From positions 631,829-695,828 of the forward strand of contig NW_027192197.1 of assembly GCF_041956535.1 (NCBI RefSeq): a DNA stretch of 64,000 nt, read 5' to 3'. Source of the DNA: Calcarisporiella thermophila CBS 279.70. Taxonomy: Eukaryota; Calcarisporiellomycota. The notes below the pieces were generated by a model that saw only the letters and a list, made by a program, of their open reading frames with translations, made no database searches and was not told the DNA's origin. The position numbers and the translations under genes were made by a program. This document shows, piece after piece, positions 45,119 through 56,430 of the stretch (its first letter is position 1; each line of letters begins with the position of its first letter).

Positions 45119-46153
45119 TAAATAAGGTAAAGCTAAGGATAAATAAACGACATCGTAAAAAATCTCGGATCTCTACAAGATAAAGATGTAAGCATATGGA
45201 AAGAATCAAAAATGCAATAATATTAAGAATGTAGCAAATGAAATATATTTCAATTTATCATAACTCGCGAATATTGCACGTTATACTTGAATCCCTAATG
45301 CAGCTGTGTATCTAGATGACATACATGCACATCAAAATAAAAATAAACACCCATATACCTCAGATAAACACCCCAGATACTACAAGACAATAAACTATGC
45401 TAAACCAGGTAATCGCTATAATATATCGAATTCCTTAAAAAAAAGTGTTAGGTATATTATCTCTTTTGTTCATTCATTCATTCATAACATATAGTGCTAT
45501 GAATACAATAAAAACAAGCGACTAAAATTATAGGTGATGATATAAACAATGCTTGTGATAAACTCATGTTATGAGAGGCCAGTACGGTACTAGAGAAAAT
45601 ACCTCATCGCTCTGTCACCTATCTCTTCATCTAATAATTTGTCTGAGAAAACTGGATTACTTGGAACCTAAACATGTTTATGTTTGAGCTATAAAACTCT
45701 TAGTAAATCGCGTGATATCCGAACGAGCTTGGTATCAAGTTTATTACCTCATATTTGAAAGCTTTTGTAATGTATGAAAGTGAGGTATATCTCCTAATTT
45801 ATATGCCTGCGAGCTCAGTTTCTATTGGTATGATGATGGGGGATCGTATTTCCACATAAATTAGTGGTATGCTGAAAAAGTTAGATAGGGTGATAGGCGT
45901 TACTTGTATCCAAAACAAATTATGCTCAAGAATTTCCCAAGTTAAAAATTCTTTTAGCTTCTTAGCCAGCCTAATAATACAGCGAAAAACCATTCATTCG
46001 ATCGTTCATATTATTTAGAATTAAGCCTTCCTAAACTTAAAATATCATTTTGATAATTGACAGAATATCGCCAGTCCCTTCCAGTCAAAGAAAAATATGT
46101 ATATCAACAACCTTATACACAATCAGAAAAAAAAAGTATTATGTAGGCAGAAC
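45119..46153. other. Intergenic region after the LINE cluster
   Basis: AT-rich, no recognisable gene; ORFs at 45306-45494 and 45799-45993 are unsupported. The right end is the 3' flank of the MYND gene. Confidence 0.55.
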
Positions 46154-47524
46154 TCATGGCGAGACATTGCCAGACATATTTTCCTTGCGGGCTGCCGTCA
46201 ATGCGGAGCACTGCTCACGATGCAACATCTTCCAATGCTGCTTCTGGCAGTCACGCGAGCAATAAACTGCGGCTTTGCAGCTTGAGCAAACCAGTAATGG
46301 CTTATCCTGGTCGTCTTTGCGTTTGGTGGCGGAGCACTGCATGCACCCGCTGGGCTGCTGCGGTTGTTGAGGGTTGTTTAGCTCATTCTTACGTTTTGCG
46401 GCCTGCAGTGCATTAAAACGTTTGAAAAGGTCATGGAGGTACGAATCTGAATCGGGTAGCGGCTCGCCAGTGGGGTGCTCTCCAAAATTCTCCAGGGCCG
46501 CGCGGCGGATCTCATTTGAATCAGGGCGGCGACCGTATAAATGCTCATAACGCTCTTCAGCCTTTTTTGCACGATCGAAATAGTCGTACGCGAGGCGATC
46601 GGTAATACGCTTCGTACCCCCCCGTTGCTTGCTTTGCTTTTTCTGCTGCTCTTGTTCTTTATTATACAGAAGGTTGGATAGTGCATAGAGGGAGGTCGAG
46701 TAGTTTTTCGCATCAGGATGAGCTTGATCGACATATGTCTTCAAGCATCGAATTGCCTCGAATCGATCGGAAAGCGCCTGCTGCACTGTTCCCAATAGGA
46801 ATAGTGCATCCGTGTAGTTGGGATTATACTGTAGAGTCTGCTTGAGATCGCGCACAGCGCGACGTTGTTCTCCCATTTGCACGTAGCATAGCGCGCGGAG
46901 GTAGTGAAGACGGGGAAGATCACTCGGGTAATCTTTGGAAAAGTGGTCAATGGCAATAGTCAAAGTATTAACGCAGTGATGATACTGGCGACCTGTAAGC
47001 AGAATCCAAGCACTGAAGAGAATGGATTCACGAGTGAATTCCAGGTTTTCACTCTCGCTTATAGCCTCAACTTTGTTGTTGTCGGCCTCCGTCTTCTTGG
47101 ATTCGTCCTCGCTAGACAAAGCTTTCTCGTATTGTTGTCCCAGACAAATTACTCGCTCTGTCAATGATACGGCTTTCTCGTGCTTCAGCCACGCATTGAC
47201 TATCAATTCTGTTGCTTCCACGATTTTCGCTTTATTCTCGTCAAGTACCTTCCGCTCTAAATCCGAGGGAACATCGGCCACAATTTTTAGAGCACGTTCG
47301 AAGTGCTCCTTGGCTTCGAAATAGGCCGCGACATCTGGATCAGTTGTCTCATCTCGGCGATTACGCTCGACGAGAGCTTCGTAGTCGCTGCGGCGTTGCG
47401 CCGTTTGTTGAAGAGCCTTTGCGAATTCTTGCGTGGCAAGTGTCTGATCTTTAGGAATGTCGCGCTCCATTTGCTCGACGAATTCCTGGACCGCCTTTTC
47501 CTTAGAATTGACAGGAACAACCAT
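46154..47524 (-). CDS. TPR and MYND-finger protein
   Basis: Single exon, 456 residues; the first ATG is at 47524 (an in-frame TTG lies upstream). The N-terminal 230 residues are mostly helical and charged. Residues 170-300 contain TPR-like pairs (SAWILLTGRQYHHCVNTLTI, RLHYLRALCYVQMGEQRRAV, NYTDALFLLGTVQQALSDRF). The C-terminus carries a MYND zinc finger at about 398-440: CMQC, CSSC, YCSRDCQ, HW, H and C, with all eight metal ligands present. MYND domains bind proline-rich peptides, so this is probably a scaffold or chaperone-like adaptor; the actual partner is unknown. The 457-bp spacer to Tim23 is divergent. A SET domain is absent, so it is not a SMYD methyltransferase. Confidence 0.85.
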   Translation of the reverse strand: MVVPVNSKEKAVQEFVEQMERDIPKDQTLATQEFAKALQQTAQRRSDYEALVERNRRDETTDPDVAAYFEAKEHFERALKIVADVPSDLERKVLDENKAKIVEATELIVNAWLKHEKAVSLTERVICLGQQYEKALSSEDESKKTEADNNKVEAISESENLEFTRESILFSAWILLTGRQYHHCVNTLTIAIDHFSKDYPSDLPRLHYLRALCYVQMGEQRRAVRDLKQTLQYNPNYTDALFLLGTVQQALSDRFEAIRCLKTYVDQAHPDAKNYSTSLYALSNLLYNKEQEQQKKQSKQRGGTKRITDRLAYDYFDRAKKAEERYEHLYGRRPDSNEIRRAALENFGEHPTGEPLPDSDSYLHDLFKRFNALQAAKRKNELNNPQQPQQPSGCMQCSATKRKDDQDKPLLVCSSCKAAVYCSRDCQKQHWKMLHREQCSALTAARKENMSGNVSP

Positions 47525-47981
47525 TTTGGGCAAAATGTGTTGGAAATCGAATAGTAATGTAGAAAAACAGAAGCGACACGTAAATTCTACAAGAGGAGAG
47601 TTCTTATAAATATCGTCTCTCTATTGAGTGTAAAAGACAGAGAGAATAGTGCTAAAAGAAGGGATACAAAAACAGAAGATGTTTGCAAGTTGAAATGTGC
47701 CTCCTTGTGTTAGCCAACCAGCAAAGCAAAAAAGGATGAACTTGAGCAAGAGTAAAATGAAAAGGGGAGCAAAGGGAAGTGATAATTCACAAAAAGAGTT
47801 ATACTCAGATCAAAAAATACCTTTCTCACCAACCAATCCATGCGATCCACGGCTAACCTACCCTCAACCAGCCCAGACTGTTTCCCCCACCCCCTCGTCT
47901 CCCTTTTGTTTACACAACCACACTTTAAAAAAACTGTATTCTCTTATCCGATCACCCCTGCAACCCACATAAATTAATACA
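47525..47981. promoter_or_regulatory. Divergent promoter region, MYND gene / TIM23
   Basis: Shared 5' region; the Tim23 side becomes C-rich (47870-47970). No specific site is identified. Confidence 0.45.
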
Positions 47982-48668
47982 ATGTCTTTTCAATCTGACG
48001 ATCGAAACTCCCAATATAGCTACTCAACCGCCAGCAATGACTACAGCTCTGAGAATACTGTGCAGGATTTCTTGGGTGGTGCTACTTTCGACCCGTCAAA
48101 GCTGCATCCCATGGCAAATCTCGGTGGCATTGATTACCTGAACCTCGATGATCAGTATGGCGGACGTCCTTCCGGTGCAGGGCATAGTGCACTACCCAGC
48201 AGAGGCTGGACAGACGATCTGTGCTACGGGACTGGAACCACCTATTTGATTGGTAAAATCTTTGAACGTCTTGTGATTTTCCTTGTCTAACCAAAATTTT
48301 CGCGCTTCCACTTTCAATTTCTAGGTTTATCTTCAGGGGGTATTTGGGGCTTTACCGAAGGTATTCGCAAGGCATCCCTTCCTAGCAACAATTTCCGAAT
48401 TCGCCTGAATGCAGTGCTAAATTCCATGACGAAGCGAGGACCATTTGTTGGCAATTCAGTGGGAGTGCTTGCTATGATGTACAATGGGATCAACAGTATG
48501 ATCGGGGCATCGCGGGGGAAACATGATATGGCGAATAGTGTTGCTGCTGGGGCACTGAGCGGTATTATCTTCCGAAGCACTGCTGGTGTTCGCGCTGCTG
48601 GGACTGCTGGTGCTGTGTGTGCGACTGTTGCTGGAGTATGGAGTGCTGGTAAAAAGTATATTCTGTGA
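47982..48668 (+). CDS. TIM23: Mitochondrial import translocase subunit Tim23
   Basis: Exons 47982-48252 and 48325-48668 give 204 residues. Tim23 forms the presequence-translocase channel of the inner membrane (TIM23 complex with Tim17 and Tim50). Seen: a hydrophilic N-terminal intermembrane-space domain ending LGGIDYLNLDDQ, the lead-in RGWTDDLCYGTGTTYL, then four hydrophobic segments with the Tim17/22/23 glycine signature (IGLSSGGIWGFTEG, GNSVGVLAMMYNGINSMIG, AAGALSGIIFRSTAGVRAAG). The 72-nt intron lies within the first membrane segment. Length and order fit yeast Tim23 (222). Confidence 0.93.
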
Positions 48669-48911
48669 GATGTTTATATGTAGAGGTTTTTCTTTCCTTT
48701 TTTCACATCCGCAAAAGTAATATCTATTATATAAACCACTCCCTGTTCTGTAATATATATCATCTTCCTTTTTTTTTGTCTACTTTTTATTTTTTTTTTT
48801 ATTGTGATGTGATTAGACTTTATAAAAAATACAGAAAGTATCGTACAATTGATTTTGCTAGTATCTTTAGTAGGTTGCTCATAATCACCGAGATAGGGTG
48901 TCTGGAATCTT

Positions 48912-49561
48912 ATGTCAGCTCCACAGAAAACTTACCAATCAGCCCTTTGCATTCTAATTCCTACCCAGTTCCATCCTTCGATCCAACGTGTGCGGCAGGA
49001 ACATGATCGCCATTTCCAACGATGGATGCCCCATATTAACGTGTATTAATCTCATCGAGCTCTGTCTCTAAATCAAACAAAAAATTCATTCATTTAAATA
49101 TTTCGACACTTTATAGGATCTACCCTTTTCTCCCAGAATCAGCTTTCGAGGAAAATCTCCCTACCCTTTCTAGCCTTCTCAACGATATCGCACCTTTCCA
49201 TATCCGCCTTACAACACTTGGCAAATTCACACATTCCAAGTCTGAAACCGTCTTTCTTCGTCCAGATACAACTCCCTTACGCTCCCTTGAGGCACTTGAA
49301 TCTAGGCTTGTTGCTCTATTTCCACACCTAGGCGAACAGAGACAGTTTGGTGAATACACACCCCATTTATCACTTGGTCAGATTTTGAAAAAAGGGCGGA
49401 GAAGTAAGCCTGACGAAAGTTGGGTAGAGGACACAAGAAGAGAGTTTAGTGAGAACCCGGTTGAGTTCTATGTAGACGAAGTTGCACTTATCTCACGAAG
49501 AGGGTTCCATGACCCTTTTGATATACGATTCCGTGTTGCGCTCGGCAAACAAAATATCTAA
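48912..49561 (+). CDS. 2H phosphoesterase / 2'-5' RNA ligase-like protein
   Basis: Exons 48912-49042 and 49117-49561 give 191 residues. Seen: the two motifs of the 2H superfamily, HIN in WMPHINVIYPFLP (about residue 40) and HLS in TPHLSLGQ, separated by FHIRLTTLGKFTHS. Typical motifs are H-x-T/S; the first has Asn in third place, a variant I believe occurs in this subfamily. Members cleave or open 2',3'-cyclic phosphate or 2'-5' linkages in RNA and small molecules; the substrate here is unknown. The start, MSAPQKTYQSALCILIP, gives the usual short first strand. It follows Tim23 on the same strand by 243 bp. Confidence 0.72.
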
Positions 49562-49888
49562 AAGAAAACCAGCGTCCTTCTTGGGGCCGTGTATTCGCAA
49601 ACAAATAAATAAAAAAAAACGCTACGAAACAGAGAGTAACAAAAGTAGATAAGAATACAATTGCAAGAGGTATGGCGGGATTAAGGAAGAAGGGGGTGCC
49701 AATAGCACAAGCGCGAAATAGAATATTCACGCTATCACGAAACAACGTCAAATAAGAAAATGGTATAGCAAGGATGCAGGGGAGCCTAAATAAATAATTA
49801 TCCTTATTTTTATAAAAGTATATAAAAAGCGGAAGTAAAGAGCAGAGAAATGTAAAAAACGTAAGAGCCGGAGAGTTTGGTTTCCCAG

Positions 49889-52277
49889 CTATATGCCCAT
49901 ACCAAAACCACGACTGTGCACCGCGGCCGATATTCTGTATTGTGGTGTCGCTGCTCCTCTACTTCCATTTAAAAATCCTTCTACTGTTTTTCCTTCCTCG
50001 GCAAAGCGGTGCTTGGGAAGCAGATAATAGGGAGGAACCGAGCCGTTTTGCGAGGGTGAAGACGACGGAGGAGCAGTCGTGGACCGAGGCTTCTCCTTCA
50101 CATCTATGCCATTTGCATTTAATTTTTCTTTCAACAGCTCTTTCTCTCGCTCTTTGCTTTTGGACCAAGTAGCGCTTCGTCCGAACCATCGCTTTTCCTT
50201 CTCTATCGATGTGGTTGGCAAGGAAGTCGACAAACCTTCCGCCCCAGGCGGATAATTTTCATCTGCCTCATTATCCTTTTTTTCCTTTTTCTTTCTCCGT
50301 AAAAACCAAACGCCCTTGCGTACCTGTTTCTCTCGCTCCTTCTCTTCTTTCTCACGCATTCGTCTCTCCATTTCTCGTTCACGTTCAGCCTCTCGCTCTT
50401 TAGTCTCGTCATCAAAATCAACCGTTTTCTTTGGTTTTGATTTGATTGGTGCACCACTTTCGCTTCCTAGCTCTGAGCTACTCTGACTAGAAAGAAATGT
50501 GGAGGACGTAGTCAAAGAGGATGAGCCTGAAGCTTGTCGTGAATGGTCTGATGTATCATCAGATACAACTCCCTTAGGTTCGATTATATACTCATTGGTT
50601 TCTGATACAGGGATGGAGAATGAGTTCGGCAAATTCAAGCCCGAGGAAACAAGAGTTGACGTAGAAGCATCACTGTATGTCTGTTGAGTGCCTGAAGGAC
50701 TCATATCCAAATCTTTGGCTTGATAAAAGAGAAGATACCCTGAGCCCGCTGCAGCACGATCTCCAAAGAATTTTGGAATATCAGATTCGTCGAGGGTCTT
50801 TTAAAAACCAAGCAAGTGGATTAAATCAAATTAAATCAAATTTCTAGCCGAATGCTATATCTTACCTCAACTACATCGTCATCAAAAATGAGCCATTGCC
50901 CCATGCTTTTAATAATAGTGACGTAATGGCCATGGTTGGGGCCACTTCCAATGTGCACTACGATTGCAAAAAGCTCGTACAATCGATCTGAATCTTCGGA
51001 ATCGTCGCTCTAAAATAAAGAAGTAAGTAATCAATAAAACGTCATTTCTCAGACCTTATTCATGCTTAATAAAACCAATCTTACAGTATTAAATAAACGC
51101 AGTTCTAGGGGAAACACCACTCGATAAAAGAGTTTCACATATCTTTGAACAGTCTCTTCATATTTAAACCGCTTTAAATGAAGCGCTAGCACCTGGGGTA
51201 ATTTCTTAATCCGCATGCGCTTTTCCGCTTCCTGTAACCCTCCACATACTTCGCACAAAAATTTATTTTTGTGGCATAGCATTTCGCTCGCCGAGAACTG
51301 GCGTAGACATGAGGTGACGCTGGTATTCTGATCAATATCAATGGACATATCAAGGAAGGATTCGTCGCGCGATGTAACGTTTTCACAGGTGAGGCACTTT
51401 ATCTCATTGGTTAAAGTGCCTGAGAATAGATTGTGAATCCAGGTTGGACCAGTGGGGGTGTTGGTGATTCCAAATTGTATTCCAGAGTTATTGTCCTTCG
51501 AGGAATCCTTGGCCTCATCGATACTGCCGTTTTGCTCATCAGCCAAAGAAGAGCCTGCGTTTTGAAGTGTATGCAAATTTCGAGAATTTGGTTGTTCTTT
51601 TGTTAGATTCTTCTCGAAAATCTCAATCTCCTCGGCAATTGCGTTCAGAATAAACATAAGAAATTCATGAGCATCTTGATGGGCATTAGTACTAAAAAGT
51701 TCTAAATAAATTAATAAATATATATAAGTTAAATGTATCATTTATGCGGGCGAAAACCTATGTACACTAGTACCATTTTCTCTTCGTAACGTTGCAATAA
51801 AAGCCTCTGGAGCCACAGTGCCAGTCCATTTTGACTGAGATTCAATCTCTCGGTAGAGATCTCTCAAAGCGACAAACATTCCTTGTCTCATTCCATCAAC
51901 ATTCAATGCCGGTTTCATCTCTGAGTTCAATCCCGATTCCATTTCTTTTTCATTGTTATTGTTTATCTCGAAGACAGGTTGTAACGAATTAATGCGATTA
52001 TTTACACCCGCATCAGAAGATGATTGTAAGCTAGTGGTAGGAGTGGGGCTAGATTGAACGGGGGTAACATCATTCGAGAGAAGCGATGGGCTTGGATAAG
52101 AGAGCACATATACGCGGAAGGGTTTGCAAAAGTACAGAGCCTGAAGAATGGAATTGCAATAGCAGGTATTTCCAAACTAATAATAATTGGTTTTTTAGTA
52201 TTAAGAAATGAAATTTAAGAGGTAATTGATCCAAGCACATTTTCGAGGCCAAAATACTTATCCCCCACGCTATGCAT
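49889..52277 (-). CDS. Ubiquitin-specific protease, USP12/46 type (UBP9/13, CreB)
   Basis: Five exons (52239-52277, 51774-52176, 51085-51701, 50866-51009, 49889-50797) give about 703 residues. Cysteine-type deubiquitinase. Seen: [20 protein letters not shown] with catalytic Cys about 18; a Ser/Thr-rich insert; [14 protein letters not shown]; two CxxC pairs of a zinc ribbon (CLTC, CEVC); LHLKRF; HGHYVTI with catalytic His about 381; and FDDDVV. The long C-terminal tail is rich in Lys/Glu/Arg coiled-coil sequence and has polyproline-like ends. In Aspergillus the homologue CreB works with the WD protein CreC in carbon catabolite control; yeast Ubp9/13 bind Duf1 (known). The same WD partner is expected here. 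The start [10 protein letters not shown] is short but close to the conserved box. Confidence 0.88.
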
Positions 52278-52931
52278 GTCCTTTGCTTCGGTAGATTTTG
52301 AATTGGATCCCTTAATCAGACCAAAAGTGTTAATATATAACTCGTATTTTTTTTTTCAAAATAACCGCTGAGGCGGCCAGATCAAAAAGATTCAAATAAG
52401 CTTTCAATATAACGTCATGAAAAGCAGCTCACCGATTTCATCCATTTACTTAATGACATCGAGTGCTAATTACGTGATTTCTTTCTAATAGCTAGTTATA
52501 ACACGGGGAAATGGTGGACCGGCCAAGAATTCTCGAAGCAGAGACACAGGGGAAAAATATCGGCCCTAGTAGCGTGGGGAAAGTTAGCACTGTGTTACAT
52601 TCGGGATTTACTTTGACCATCTTAGTTCTTTTATTTTCATATTTATGAAGAATTCAAATAGTATGAGAAGCAGAGACAAATAAAAAAAAAAGGAAGCATG
52701 CCCCCTTACCAATGAAAAACTAATGAATTAAATGCAGATGATACTCGGCAACCATGGAGGAGTAGATGGGTGAATGAAGGTATTAAATAATTAAGGATAG
52801 AAAGAAAAAGAAATAAAGTCTCTCGAATGAACATGTGTAAGGAAGTCAAATGGTATAGTAATAACTCAGGCAACAAGAAAAAAACAAACAAATCAAACGT
52901 GTGAGGAACTACAAAAATTGCCAGTGGAACT
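52278..52931. other. Intergenic region
   Basis: 5' flank of the deubiquitinase and 3' flank of the Skt5-like gene; no supported gene. Confidence 0.55.
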
Positions 52932-54395
52932 CTATGCAACATATGTACTTTTTGATGGCATTTTAAATAAGAAAGACACAATACGCCCCAATCGATTCGA
53001 ATTCCTTTTCATCTTTCCAAGGTCCTCTCCCCGCAATCGCCAGAGAGCTCTCTTATCCCCATGTTCAGCGGCCAATCTATAAAATTTCTGCGCGGCTTCC
53101 TCATCAGGTTGGACGCCAATTCCCTTTTCATTAAAGTACCCGAGCGTATATTCGGCCTTTGCCAGTCCTTTATCGGCAGCTTGGCGTGCCCAAGCATAAG
53201 CCGCTTGGTCCGATTGCTCCAGCACTCCTTCTAACCCAACGAGATACCATGCAGTAAGTGCGAAACAAGCTTCAGGGTGACCCCTCTGAGCGGCGAAAAA
53301 ATAATATTGAAGACATAATTCTGGATCGTGTTCTGCACCACACAAAGCAAATTCATAGCATTCACCAAGACGAAAAGCTGAAGAAGCATGATTCAGCTCT
53401 TCCACAGCCTGGGCGTAGAGCTCGAGAGCATACTCGTTATCCGGGTACAGTTCATCGTCCACACCACTCTCAAGTGCCTGTGCTAGTTCAAAGAGTGCAT
53501 CAGGATGCTCTTCAGTTGCATACTCTGCAGCATGCTTTAACCATTTGATTCCATCGCGTGTATTCCTCTTTCGCCCCAACTCCCCATGCAACTCAGCCAT
53601 TGCAACTCGATATAAGGCGCCCGGGTGGTTGTTTATTGCAGCTTTTTTGTAAAATTGGAGTGCCTTCCCTGCATCACGTCTCGTCCCCAACCCATATTCA
53701 TAACAGCGAGCGGCCATAAAGGAGGCTTCAACATGACCATGTTTAGCTGCTTGAACATAGAGGACGAAAGCTTTCTCCATCTCGGGGCGTCCAGACTTAA
53801 AGATTCCCATGGTGTAACTCTCAGCAAGGTAGAACTGTGCATCTGCATAGCCACGGTACGACAGATTCTTCAAAAACTTTAGAGCCTCGTGTAAGTAACC
53901 TCTGCGAACAGTTTCGTCGGGCTCCTGCTGCGATACTTCCACTAAAAAAACCGCAAAATCGAATTGCAAAGAGGGGCTTGAGGATGAACGCGCCGCATTC
54001 CTTCTGTACATTGCCAGAGTATCACTAGCGGGAAGGAGGGAGGCGCGGGAGCCCGGTTTGAGGTGGGAATTGCTAAGCAAGGGTTGAAATTGCCGAGGGA
54101 ATAAATGGTCACTCACACCTGAGGTGGATGAAGCAGAGCTTTCAAGAGCAAAACTCATGTCTAATGTGGGTGGGTCTTGCTCCACCGGCCATGAGTTGGT
54201 CGACGCCATCAATGAGGCAGAGTAAGAATTAGAAGAGGAAGAAGAGGAGGAGGAAGAGGAGAAAGGCTTGTGGCATGGAGTAACATTAGGGCGTAGCCGA
54301 TTCGAATAGGGAGGCCACGATTCCTTCTCCATGGTGGGTTCGTCTGGGGAATGAATGAAGACTGTTTTGTTTGTAAGTAGCTCGGAAGTAGCCAT
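52932..54395 (-). CDS. Chitin synthase activator, Skt5/Chs4-like (Sel1 repeats)
   Basis: Single exon, 487 residues. Seven or more Sel1 repeats run from about residue 150 to the end, in the order found in Skt5/Chs4: KFLKNLSYRGYADAQFYLAE, AAKHGHVEASFMAARCYEYG, AAINNHPGALYRVAMAELHG, IKWLKHAAEYATEEHPDALF, NEYALELYAQAVEELNHASS and AADKGLAKAEYTLGYFNEKG. In yeast Skt5 links chitin synthase Chs3 to septins and activates it at the bud neck (known); a role in polarised chitin synthesis is inferred. The N-terminal 130 residues are Ser/Pro-rich with a Ser run (about 10). The end, FLFKMPSKSTYVA, lacks the CAAX cysteine seen in many Skt5 proteins, so membrane attachment by prenylation is not supported. Confidence 0.85.
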   Translation of the reverse strand: MATSELLTNKTVFIHSPDEPTMEKESWPPYSNRLRPNVTPCHKPFSSSSSSSSSSNSYSASLMASTNSWPVEQDPPTLDMSFALESSASSTSGVSDHLFPRQFQPLLSNSHLKPGSRASLLPASDTLAMYRRNAARSSSSPSLQFDFAVFLVEVSQQEPDETVRRGYLHEALKFLKNLSYRGYADAQFYLAESYTMGIFKSGRPEMEKAFVLYVQAAKHGHVEASFMAARCYEYGLGTRRDAGKALQFYKKAAINNHPGALYRVAMAELHGELGRKRNTRDGIKWLKHAAEYATEEHPDALFELAQALESGVDDELYPDNEYALELYAQAVEELNHASSAFRLGECYEFALCGAEHDPELCLQYYFFAAQRGHPEACFALTAWYLVGLEGVLEQSDQAAYAWARQAADKGLAKAEYTLGYFNEKGIGVQPDEEAAQKFYRLAAEHGDKRALWRLRGEDLGKMKRNSNRLGRIVSFLFKMPSKSTYVA

Positions 54396-54956
54396 TAAGA
54401 AAAACTCTTAAGGTCTATTCTGTATGGTTTATCGTTCTAAAAACAAAAGAGCACACGAAAGAAATATAAGGTAGGGGTAGTATTTATTCGTATTACTGGG
54501 GGGTAACAAGAGATCTGGCAAAATGCGTTTAAGAAGACTTTGATAAAAGAGAAGCACGAAAAGAGAAGGGGTCTCCGCATATTGGCGCATATCGAAAAAA
54601 AAATCGCGAGAAACATTCGAAGGACCCTTTGCATTTTACATCATCTATCAGATTCCTTCAGAATTGTTCTGCAACCTGGGGAATAGATTATTCGTCTATA
54701 GAATTTTTCATTCGGGCTATCTACAAGAATATAATATACAAACCAATGAGAAACTCCTTTAATTTAACATTACAAATTCAAACTCTGTGCAAGGATGAGT
54801 CCACACAATTGAGCCACACTATTTACCTAATGGGGGCAGGAAGCATCATTATAAAAGACGAGGCTAGCGAAATAGGTCTTTATTCATTTAGAAACAGATT
54901 ATTTCCCTCCCCACTCTTCAAATAACTATCTAGTATACTCTATAGCCTTCGTTAAA
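54396..54956. other. Divergent intergenic region
   Basis: Between the Skt5-like gene and the DinB-like gene. The 98-codon ORF at 54629-54925 has no recognisable motif. Confidence 0.5.
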
Positions 54957-55737
54957 ATGGCTCAAAACTATCTGCTTTTTATGGCTAAATACCATGCATG
55001 GGCTTACGAAAGCCTTTTCGAGAAAATTAAGGGTATATTAACCCCCCTGGAGATTTTATCTGAATACCCTTTTTAGTATTCTTATACTTTTGCTTATAGA
55101 TATGCCTGATGATATTTACTTCGCTGATGCCGGGCTTGTATTCCGTTCGATACATGGAACTCTTTGTCATTTGTATGCTGGTGACCAATTTTGGTGAGTG
55201 AGTATATTTTTAGTGTCTCTAAACCGCAAAATCTTATTAGACTATTGGGGACAGGATGACTTTGCTAATGAATGAAGAGGTTGACGAAGAAATAAAGAAT
55301 AAAAACCAATCCCACTGGATGCGTGAGGATATATATGCAAAACCAGGAGATGCCCAATCCCATTGGGAGGAAATCATTCCCGATCGTAAGGAACTCGAGA
55401 AAGCTTTGATCCAGCAGGTATTTGATTAGATCACACTCCACTCTCATTCTTCCACTAAATTCTTGTATTTGTGACAAATTAGTCCAAAAAATTCAAGGAT
55501 TTTCTTGAAGCTAATCCTCAGTATACAAAAATTGGCGCGGACAATACCCCCGCTTTTACGTTGCAAATAGGATTCTATCCAGGAGACCTCGAGAATCATT
55601 TAGCGTTCCTCCATGTGTTCAATCATCGTACCCATCACGTTGGGCAGATAACGGCGGCTGCTTCACGCTTGTGGAAACCATTGGACCACTTGGATCTACT
55701 TGATTATATGTTCGTGGACATGAAAAACTCAGAATAA
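54957..55737 (+). CDS. DinB-like four-helix metal-dependent protein
   Basis: Exons 54957-55032, 55100-55193, 55255-55417 and 55483-55737 give 195 residues, typical of the DinB/YfiT superfamily. Seen: the first helix YHAWAYESLFEKI, then FRSIHGTLCHLYAGDQFW (first metal-binding His), then the C-terminal FNHRTHHVGQITAAASRLW with the two remaining histidines. The three-His site usually holds Ni or Zn and in bacteria serves thiol S-transferase-like or maleylpyruvate-isomerase-like reactions; the substrate cannot be inferred. The family is mainly bacterial and sporadic in fungi, so an old transfer is possible, but three normal introns show it is well established. The Skt5-like gene lies divergently upstream. 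Confidence 0.78.
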
Positions 55738-55793
55738 CTGCATGGATCATCTATATGATACCGTAATCGTATTTATAAATAAAGATTTTTATT

Positions 55794-56225
55794 CTATTTG
55801 ATTCTTCCTTGCTCTCGAAGCTCTTGCTCTTCCTTGCTGCTTAAACTCCAAAATTGCTTTCGCTTCTCCGTCAGCCAGTTTCTTATCTATATGGTTATTA
55901 AGGAGGTTTAAAATTGGCTTTGGAAAGATAAATAATAATTTGGTGCTTACAGGCATGAAGCAATGATTCTCACCAAAATCTGCATAAAACACAATATATG
56001 TTGTCGCCACTTGAAGATATTGAAGTAGAATAAAAATGAATATATTTTTTTTGATGCAATATGATTAAAATAATAGATAAATTTACCAAGACTAAGCGCG
56101 AATGAACCGACGTGGAGCCTTCTTGCACCTAGACTAGGTTGAAGTGAAGCGGGCGAGAGTATACGTCTTTGGAATTTTTGCTGCTGATGGGGAGAAACTT
56201 TACGCTGTGGATGATCATTTGTCAT
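55794..56225 (-). CDS. Small single-pass membrane protein, possibly mitochondrial
   Basis: Three exons (56087-56225, 55951-56009, 55794-55886) close in phase to 96 residues. The N-terminal half is basic and Gln/Arg-rich, followed by one hydrophobic segment (LHVGSFALSLVATTYIVFYA) and a short tail ENHCFMPIRNWLTEKRKQFW rich in charged residues. A basic, acid-poor leader before a single helix suits an inner-membrane protein of respiratory-complex assembly, but I do not recognise the family with certainty. Its stop lies 57 bp from the stop of the convergent DinB-like gene. Alternative: a small ER protein. Confidence 0.6.
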
Positions 56226-56430
56226 TATCGAACAGAAAAGCTGTGGAGAGCAGATATTTACTGCAAAGTGACTTGCAATTGTAATATTTGAAACAATTGA
56301 ATTTAATTCACGGTCAAATGGGAATAAAATAGCTAAAAATTTGAAAAAAGTCGGTGATAATGTAGTAAAAAAAAATCAAAGCTTTCAAGTAGTTGCAGTT
56401 GCTCAAAAATATTATTGAGCTACTCTAGAT

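Noticed and set aside
54629-54925. 98-codon plus-strand ORF
   Set aside because: No motif; lies in the divergent promoter between the Skt5-like and DinB-like genes.
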